From Mesorhizobium sp. (lineage in GTDB: Bacteria; Pseudomonadota; Alphaproteobacteria; Rhizobiales; Rhizobiaceae), in NCBI GenBank assembly GCA_004020545.1, contig SAQE01000026.1, forward strand, positions 44,955 through 79,788: 34,834 nucleotides of DNA, in the 5' to 3' direction. The notes below the pieces were generated by a model that was not told the origin of the DNA, did no database searches, and was given only the letters and a program-made list of their open reading frames with translations. The stretch's first letter is position 1; each line of letters begins with the position of its first letter. The position numbers were made by a program, and so were the translations under genes. This document shows, one piece after another, positions 30,321 to 34,834 of this stretch.

Positions 30321-31016
30321 ATTGCCGCATGCCCACGCCCCCGCTCTCGCTGTTCCGCGACAAAACGAAGGCGACGCTCTGATCGGCGGCCGACCACAGC
30401 AATTTTTCCGCCGCCAAGGAACATTCCTCACCGGGAGCGAAAGCCTCTCAACAGAGTAAAGGTCGGCTTGAGGACATAGCCGCGCTTCTTTCCCGCAACG
30501 TCGAAGCCCTCGAGTATCCGGGTCAACGGCGGTTTCCGTATGTCATGGCCGCCCGGGCGGCGAAAGGACCGAGCTGACGATCCGCCGGCTGGCCAGCAGC
30601 TTTGACCGTGCGGTTGCCATTCCTCCGGCCGCCAGTGTCCAGCTTTCTTCCCTTGGCGATGAGGAAGAGCTTTCGGCCTCAACCTCCGAGATTCTCTTGG
30701 CTGGAGCGGCAAGGTTTTTACAGACGCGGGCAAGACAGTACTCGATATCGGCTGCGGTATCGGCCGCCTCGAATGCGTACTCCCCGATGGCACCGCATCA
30801 AGCGGCGGAGACACCAAGGCGGCGCTGGCCCTGCCGACCAGATCTCGGGTGTCATGGATGAGGCTTCCACCGCCGGCGTCACCACATGGTGAACTGCAGG
30901 TTCCGATCATCGCGGCCGGCAGCCCGACATTCATGGCAGTAACTCACCTCGATCAGATCCCCAAGGGGTCGCCTCACCAGGATCATAGTTTGCGAGTGGA
31001 TTGCCAATTGACTTTT
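30321..31016. other. long stretch of remnant-like DNA
   Basis: No intact gene is seen. Short coding echoes occur: in one plus frame KTVLDIGCGIGRLE (near 30730-30772), the SAM-binding motif I of a methyltransferase, and VPIIAAGSPTF (near 30901-30933), recalling D-threonine aldolase-like enzymes. Neither continues. I read this as decayed genes. Confidence 0.35.
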
Positions 31017-31041
31017 GGAACCGCCACAGCCCGGCTCGCTT
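31017..31041 (+). promoter_or_regulatory. EcfG-like promoter
   Basis: GGAAC (31017-31021), 16-nt spacer, GCTT (31038-31041). The next gene starts 153 nt further on. Confidence 0.4.
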
Positions 31042-31194
31042 ATCAGGTTGACACAGGATTCGCGGGCCGGGCCGTGTCCCAGAAAGTTGGGCTCCCAGGG
31101 CAAGCGTACATTGCTCCCTTTTGCCCGGCTGAACAACTCACCTTTTTGATTAGCAATCACTTGACGACTGCGCCGACCGCCCCAGAGTCACGGC

Positions 31195-31491
31195 ATGGCT
31201 AGGGGCATCAACATCGGCGATGAGGTTGCCATCACCGCGACGGTGCGCCGACGGGTCACAGAGGACCGCGTCAGTGTCTCGATCCCAAGCTATGGCTTCC
31301 CTCACTCCATTGTGGACCGCACATCGAAAGTGAAAAAGGGCCAGCCGATGGAACTCATCGGCGATGTCACCCAAATCGAGGACGAGTGGGTTACGGTGAA
31401 TCTTGGTGTCCCGGTGACGGTGAACATCGACACGCTCAGGCTTGTGACAGCCTATAAGCCGCCGACGAGGAAGGTGGACAAGCCTACATAA
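31195..31491 (+). CDS. small beta-rich hypothetical protein
   Basis: A 98-residue protein, MARGINIGDEVAITATVRRR then EDRVSVSIPSYGFPHSIVD and GDVTQIEDEWVTVNLGVPVT. The spacing of strands and glycines suggests an OB-like or SH3-like barrel. There is no signal peptide or membrane helix. The ATG at 31195 has only a weak ribosome site (CAGAG). It is convergent with the KTSC gene, with a hairpin between them. The family is not recognised by name, although the composition is that of a conserved protein. Confidence 0.65.
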   Translation: MARGINIGDEVAITATVRRRVTEDRVSVSIPSYGFPHSIVDRTSKVKKGQPMELIGDVTQIEDEWVTVNLGVPVTVNIDTLRLVTAYKPPTRKVDKPT

Positions 31492-31530
31492 GGAACATTC
31501 CGGCACTATGCGAATGTACCAGCGGCGACG

Positions 31531-31564
31531 GGAGCAGGGCTTGGCTGTTTAGCCCTCCTGCTCC
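31531..31564. terminator. hairpin between convergent genes
   Basis: GGAGCAG and GGCT (31531-31541) pair with AGCC and CTGCTCC (31551-31564), with a 3-nt bulge and a 9-nt loop. It lies between the stops of the plus-strand gene at 31195 and the KTSC gene and may stop both transcripts. Confidence 0.45.
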
Positions 31565-31689
31565 TGCGGTAGGCCGTCTGCCAGATCATAAAAGTCGGAT
31601 TTCGAGCCGACGAAGATGTGCTTGCCAATTCGAAGGCCAGTCGGGCGGTCGAGAGTGCCGGCCGCGACGAAGATCTCCCTGCCGGGCTG

Positions 31690-31905
31690 TCAAATATCGT
31701 CCTCGCCCGAAACTCGGCGATACCGGAAGTGGTTGCGTATGTGGTCGTTGAAGAAGCGGCCCTTTGCGAAGGCTGCTCGGAATGCTGCAAAAGTCTCCGG
31801 CGGCACACCCTCAAATTCATAGCATTTGCCGCTGGCCACAAACCACACCGACAGAATCCTCCTGGTCGGATCGTATTCTGTTTTCCTGATCGAGGTGGAC
31901 GGCAT
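31690..31905 (-). CDS. KTSC domain protein
   Basis: A 71-residue protein matching the KTSC domain along its whole length: MPSTSIRKTEYDPTRRILSV, then YEFEGVPPETFAAFRAAFAK and GRFFNDHIRNHFRYRR. The domain occurs alone or fused to lysyl-tRNA synthetase; its role is unknown, with nucleic-acid binding suggested. No strong ribosome site precedes the ATG. A weak EcfG-like pair on the minus strand (GAAAC-N17-CGTT, 31938-31963) lies 32 nt upstream of the start, the spacing usual in this window. Confidence 0.82.
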   Translation of the reverse strand: MPSTSIRKTEYDPTRRILSVWFVASGKCYEFEGVPPETFAAFRAAFAKGRFFNDHIRNHFRYRRVSGEDDI

Positions 31906-32281
31906 GACCTACGCACCCGGTGGTCTGGCTTAATGCGAACGATCGGTACCTGCCTTTTGTTTCGCAGCTGGATGAACTGAGGGGCAGAAACGCGCTTAGC
32001 CGACGACGCAACACAGGGCCGCTTCTTCCGGATGGCAGGACGAATATCACAACCGCTACGGGAACGTTCAGGGAACCGCCGCCCAGTAAACTATGGCCAT
32101 CTCGATCCCGTCAATCCAAAACCCGCCTCGGCTGGGAGACGACCAAGGCGGCGCTCTGGATACCCGGTTCGGCAGCGCGCTTTTCACGTAAGTGCGGGAA
32201 CCGCGCGCCATGGTGTGAGAGGAACCAGTGACTTCTAAATGTTCGCAATCAATTGCCGAATGTGGTGTTCATTCAAAAGCC
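31906..32281. other. stretch without recognised gene
   Basis: Only short unconvincing frames are present. The stretch contains the weak promoter candidate for the KTSC gene. Confidence 0.4.
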
Positions 32282-32306
32282 GGAACCTCCGAGCAGCGGG
32301 GCCGTT
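32282..32306 (+). promoter_or_regulatory. EcfG promoter, full consensus
   Basis: GGAAC (32282-32286), 16-nt spacer, CGTT (32303-32306), 33 nt before the CsbD gene. Confidence 0.75.
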
Positions 32307-32339
32307 AGCGCAATACGCAAAACGAAGGAGTTTCGCACC

Positions 32340-32543
32340 ATGGATTGGAATCGCGTCGAAGGAAACTGGAAGCAGATCAAGGGCAAGGTCAAGGAACAGT
32401 GGGGCAAGCTCACCGACGATGACCTCGACCGCATCGCCGGCAAGCGCGACCAGCTGGAAGGGAAGATCCAGGAACGTTACGGCATCGAGAAGGATCGTGT
32501 GCGCCGCGACGTCGACGACTGGGCGCGCCGCCAGGGGTGGTAG
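32340..32543 (+). CDS. CsbD family stress protein
   Basis: A 67-residue protein that is a complete CsbD domain: MDWNRVEGNWKQIKGKVKEQ, then WGKLTDDDLDRIAGKRDQLE and GKIQERYGIEKD. CsbD-like proteins are small, hydrophilic and helical, and are classic members of general stress regulons in both Bacillus (SigB) and alphaproteobacteria (EcfG). The mechanism is unknown. AAGGAG lies 9 nt before the ATG, and a perfect EcfG promoter stands upstream. The frame is open further upstream, but the promoter and the ribosome site fix this start. Confidence 0.93.
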   Translation: MDWNRVEGNWKQIKGKVKEQWGKLTDDDLDRIAGKRDQLEGKIQERYGIEKDRVRRDVDDWARRQGW

Positions 32544-32670
32544 CATCCGCCGTCCGAATGAACGACGCCGCAGCCCTCGAAGCAGGGCTACGGCATCAAG
32601 CGAGGGATTTGAGCGGCCGAACAATGGTGACATTATTAGCCGACTAGGTCATTCGTGGTCCGGTGAACCG

Positions 32671-32877
32671 ATGGCCAAAAAGAAGTCGAGACCCCCCTTG
32701 TCCGCCATAGCGACAGCCTCACGATCGGAGGCTTCCGAGGCAGTCTATTTTGCGCGTAAATGCGGTCTCACTCCTGATGAGGCGCTATGGATGATGCGCC
32801 AGGCGCAGAGGCGTCAGGGCGTAAGGCTCGGGGAAACCGGAACCGCTGAACGGCGCGCGCGGCGAAGCGCACCGTGA
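32671..32877 (+). CDS. small DUF3606-like protein
   Basis: A 68-residue basic protein. The core SEAVYFARKCGLTPDEALWM is close to the core of the protein at 298-474 (AEYYARKCGITRDEVLRI), and both end in a basic tail (here RRARRSAP). GGTGA lies 5-6 nt before the ATG. No own EcfG-type promoter is seen; it may be read from the CsbD promoter, since only 127 nt separate the genes, although a 6-bp hairpin (32572-32589) lies between them. The function is unknown. Confidence 0.6.
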   Translation: MAKKKSRPPLSAIATASRSEASEAVYFARKCGLTPDEALWMMRQAQRRQGVRLGETGTAERRARRSAP

Positions 32878-33216
32878 TGAAACGGATTCAGCCGACACGC
32901 CTTGGCTCAGGCCCGGCCGAACATATTCACCTATCGTCGCTTCATCGATCTCGACGGCAAACATCACACTCCTGGCCATCCTCAGTTGGGAGGGCGCATC
33001 GAAAAGTCCGCCGCTGATTGCCGCCTGCTCTCAGCCGGAGTGTTTCGCCGCCAGCTTTCCTGCCAAATCGAAAAAATAAGCGAAGACCGGCAGGACCGCC
33101 TTGCACCGATTGTGCGCCAATATGCCTCGAGGTTCGGTTGGGAATTGCTTTGGACGAAGACCGAAGCGGCCCGGCGTTTCGAGCAACTCCAGACAACCAA
33201 GCTCCTGGCGAGATTG
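32878..33216. other. gap with an uncertain frame
   Basis: A plus frame from a TTG at 32902 has natural-looking composition (EKISEDRQDRLAPIVRQYAS) but continues as the antisense of the strong gene at 33217. There is no ribosome site. I do not call it. Confidence 0.35.
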
Positions 33217-34137
33217 TCAGCCGCGAATGAACTGCGCTTCGTTTTCGTCGCGCTGGTTGCCGCCGAGTACTGCCGCGACGCTTGCGATAAAGGCGCCCAC
33301 GATCATAGACAGGGCGCCGACCAGCGCAAAGGTGGCGCTCGCCTTCCTGGCCGTATCGGCGGCTGCCTTCGCCTTGTTCTTGGCATCTTCCATGCTGGCG
33401 AGGACGGTGTCGACACGCTTCGCTGCATCGGCCTGCGCAAGCCCGGTGCGGGAAGCGACAAGCTTCGCAAGATAGGCCTTGTCGTCGGCCGACACTTCGC
33501 CTCTAGCGGCGCTCGCTACCAGGATGCGAGATGCCTGCGCGGTCGAGCCGGCATCGTTCTGTCCAGGCGGAGCGACTGCTCCGGTGTCGGCCGGACGGAA
33601 CAGTGCATCGACGAAATAGGCCAGGCCGTTGCCTTCGGCCGTGCCGCTCGCTGCATTCGTGGCTGCAGACGTGGCGCCCGCCGCCACGCCCGATGCGACG
33701 TTGGACGCTGCCTGCACCCCCGCACCGATCGTTGCGGATAAAGCGGTACCGAAGACGCCCGCAACCAGCAGTGTTGCCAGCGCCCAGGCAAGGAAGCCGT
33801 GCGCCGTATCGCGGAAGTAGACTTCGTCGCCATGAATGTCGACCCATTTTGTGCGCAGGCGGCCGGTAAGATAGCCACCTAGGCCGGCCGAGAGCCATTG
33901 TACGATGACCAGCCAAACCGCGGCTGAAACCGCGAAAGTGGTGATCGACGCACTTGCACCGGTCCAGGGTGAAACCATGGTGAGCCCCAGTCCGGAACCG
34001 ACTAGCATGAGAATAACCGTGAGCGTCGATGCAGCGAGAGCACCCGCAATGATCGGGCCCCAGCTTACGGCGGATGATGAAGACTCCCTTGCGCCGGATG
34101 CGCCGGAAACTTCAACGTCAGTAACTTTGGAGTTCAT
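33217..34137 (-). CDS. four-helix membrane protein, rhizobial type
   Basis: A 306-residue protein. Helices lie at about 26-52 (WGPIIAGALAASTLTVILML), 65-90, 110-133 (AHGFLAWALATLLVAGVFGT) and 270-295 (ALVGALSMIVGAFIASVAAV), with an Ala/Ser-rich and a charged periplasmic or cytoplasmic segment between helices 3 and 4. This architecture (SWGxIxAGAxxA at the start, GG..TGRLR after helix 2) is common in uncharacterised Rhizobiales proteins, often stress-linked. TAGGAG lies 7-8 nt before the ATG. The 25-residue gene ends 9 nt upstream, so they form an operon under the EcfG-type promoter at 34257. Confidence 0.8.
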   Translation of the reverse strand: MNSKVTDVEVSGASGARESSSSAVSWGPIIAGALAASTLTVILMLVGSGLGLTMVSPWTGASASITTFAVSAAVWLVIVQWLSAGLGGYLTGRLRTKWVDIHGDEVYFRDTAHGFLAWALATLLVAGVFGTALSATIGAGVQAASNVASGVAAGATSAATNAASGTAEGNGLAYFVDALFRPADTGAVAPPGQNDAGSTAQASRILVASAARGEVSADDKAYLAKLVASRTGLAQADAAKRVDTVLASMEDAKNKAKAAADTARKASATFALVGALSMIVGAFIASVAAVLGGNQRDENEAQFIRG

Positions 34138-34146
34138 CTGACGCTC

Positions 34147-34224
34147 CTACCGTGCGAACAGCATGAGCAGAATGATGATCGGAATTGGAACTCCGAGCAG
34201 CCAAAGTAATATACCGCGTCCCAT
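34147..34224 (-). CDS. 25-residue hydrophobic membrane peptide
   Basis: GGAGG lies 5 nt before an ATG at 34224 that opens MGRGILLWLLGVPIPIIILL then MLFAR and a stop. Similar peptides (GRGxxLWLLGxPxPIIIL) are widespread in Proteobacteria, mostly unannotated because of their length. The peptide has one membrane helix with a Pro-x-Pro kink. The ribosome site, the EcfG-type promoter 32 nt upstream and the position 9 nt before the four-helix protein gene all support it. The function is unknown. Confidence 0.75.
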   Translation of the reverse strand: MGRGILLWLLGVPIPIIILLMLFAR

Positions 34225-34256
34225 GGAGACCTCCTATATTCTTGAGACGAAATACC

Positions 34257-34281
34257 AATTCCGCGAACCGGCTTTCGTTCC
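34257..34281 (-). promoter_or_regulatory. EcfG-like promoter
   Basis: Minus strand: GGAAC (34277-34281), 16-nt spacer, AATT (34257-34260), 32 nt before the 25-residue gene. Confidence 0.5.
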
Positions 34282-34535
34282 AAATATCCAGTGAGCAAAA
34301 TTGGAAATTGACAGGCCCGATTTATTTTCCGATCTGGTGCGCGCCCAACGGTTTTGCTTCCTCGCTCCTGGCTAGGAAGCGCGGCCGATCGGATGCCAAT
34401 ATGCGGTGCCCTGACGGTCGGTACCGAAGGACCAAACTTCAAAGCGGCGTATTAGTTCCATCTTAAAGACGACGGGCGGCTGTAGTGACAACTCGGCCCC
34501 GCCTGCAGTCCTGCGGCTGCTTATCCCTCGGCTGA
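34282..34535. other. gap with an orphan promoter
   Basis: No gene is recognised. The stretch contains the minus-strand EcfG-like site at 34435-34459, which has no clear gene before the next promoter. Confidence 0.4.
34435..34459 (-). promoter_or_regulatory. EcfG-like promoter, orphan
   Basis: Minus strand: GGAAC (34455-34459), 16-nt spacer, AGTT (34435-34438). The first start codon with a good ribosome site is at 34224, behind another promoter. Confidence 0.35.
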
Positions 34536-34601
34536 TCAGCCGTCTGGGCCGCAGCCGTTCAGCCGGAGGACGATGGGTGCCGCGACAAGCGCTCTCTTCA
34601 T
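34536..34601 (-). CDS. 21-residue lipoprotein-like peptide
   Basis: CGGAGA lies 6-7 nt before an ATG at 34601 that reads MKRALVAAPIVLRLNGCGPDG and stops. The charged start, the hydrophobic stretch and LNGC recall a lipoprotein signal of the entericidin type, although the Arg inside the hydrophobic part is unusual and nothing follows the Cys but three residues. It begins 15 nt after the SDR stop on the same strand. It may be a truncated entericidin-like gene or a chance frame. Confidence 0.35.
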   Translation of the reverse strand: MKRALVAAPIVLRLNGCGPDG

Positions 34602-34616
34602 TATGTCTCCGTGTGG

Positions 34617-34834
34617 TCAATAGCCTCCAATGATTGGCAGAATCTCGCCGGTGATGTAGCTGGAGCATTGCGGCGAGGCTAAAAACACATAGGCAGGCGC
34701 GATCTCCTCCGGCTGGGCGGGCCGCTTCATCGGCGTCTTGGCGCCAAACTGCGCGACGTCCCCGGCCTCCTTGTCCGACGGGTTGAGCGGCGTCCATACC
34801 GGGCCGGGCGCAACTGCGTTCACGCGAATGCCTC
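34617..34834 (-). CDS. short-chain dehydrogenase/reductase, 3' part
   Basis: The C-terminal 72 residues of a classical SDR; the 5' part lies beyond the window. GIRVNAVAPGPVWTPLNPSD is the conserved block after the catalytic Tyr/Lys, and MKRPAQPEEIAPAYVFLASP followed by SSYITGEILPIIGGY is the usual C-terminus. It is an NAD(P)-dependent oxidoreductase of unknown substrate. The form with PLNPSD and the CSSYITG ending resembles the YghA/GsiB-like SDRs found in stress regulons; that assignment is inferred. Confidence 0.88.
   Translation of the reverse strand, partial: GIRVNAVAPGPVWTPLNPSDKEAGDVAQFGAKTPMKRPAQPEEIAPAYVFLASPQCSSYITGEILPIIGGY

Noticed and set aside
30730-30772. An isolated SAM-methyltransferase motif (LDIGCGIG)
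   Set aside because: It does not extend into a domain in either direction, so it is described only as remnant DNA.
30428-30934. A 168-codon minus-strand frame
   Set aside because: Composition is dominated by Pro, Ser and Arg, without motifs; the opposite strand shows a methyltransferase-like motif instead.
32902-33741. A 279-codon plus-strand frame
   Set aside because: Its second half is the antisense of a strong four-helix membrane protein gene, and its TTG start has no ribosome site.

Overview
The window looks like an accessory stretch of an alphaproteobacterial chromosome or large replicon, most probably Rhizobiales and Mesorhizobium-like. The evidence is the high GC content and the content of the families: Ku plus a stand-alone ATP-dependent ligase, DUF3606, DUF2934, DUF6894, DUF3309, CsbD, DUF1236 and many small proteins of rhizobial type. 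There are no rRNA or tRNA genes, no CRISPR and no intact insertion sequence.

Layout. 1-3.7 kb: small stress-type and zinc-ribbon proteins. 3.7-6.4 kb: a foreign-looking cassette, with a phage-integrase remnant, a GNAT acetyltransferase and a divergent LuxR-type regulator of actinobacterial style whose promoter predicts a leaderless mRNA. 7-10.3 kb: an FdhF/YdeP-type molybdopterin oxidoreductase and a cysteine hydrolase. 10.4-12.9 kb: a DNA end-joining block (ATP-dependent ligase, acidic protein, proline-rich protein, Ku). 13.1-17 kb: a ThDP enzyme of the pyruvate oxidase/acetolactate synthase family and a natural fusion of protein-isoaspartate methyltransferase with an erythromycin-esterase domain. 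17-21 kb: small genes, several of them broken. 21.1-23.3 kb: a second ku, interrupted by an amber codon, and an AI-2E/PerM-type permease. 23.7-30.3 kb: a tiny DUF3309 protein, a heme-copper oxidase operon (subunits II, I, III, CtaG) and a two-gene cytochrome c operon. 31-34.8 kb: KTSC, CsbD and DUF3606-like proteins, a four-helix membrane protein and the 3' end of an SDR gene.

Unifying signal. Reading the spaces between genes, I find 21 matches to the alphaproteobacterial general-stress (EcfG/RpoE2) promoter pattern GGAAC-N16/17-NNTT. Most lie 20-35 nt upstream of a start codon on the correct strand. They sit before the DUF3606, DUF2934, CsbD, Ku-block, ThDP enzyme, YdeP-type, hydrolase, permease and cytochrome genes and before tiny membrane proteins. 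I read the window as a general-stress-response island: end joining, protein repair, envelope proteins and alternative respiration under one sigma factor. The EcfG, PhyR and NepR genes are not in this window.

Decay. At least five genes are broken by single events: TGG-to-TAG in ku2 and in a DUF2934 gene, and 1-nt slips in a DUF3606 gene, in a histidine-rich membrane protein and probably in the signal peptide of oxidase subunit II. Either this is an island in decay or the assembly has base errors; read data would decide.
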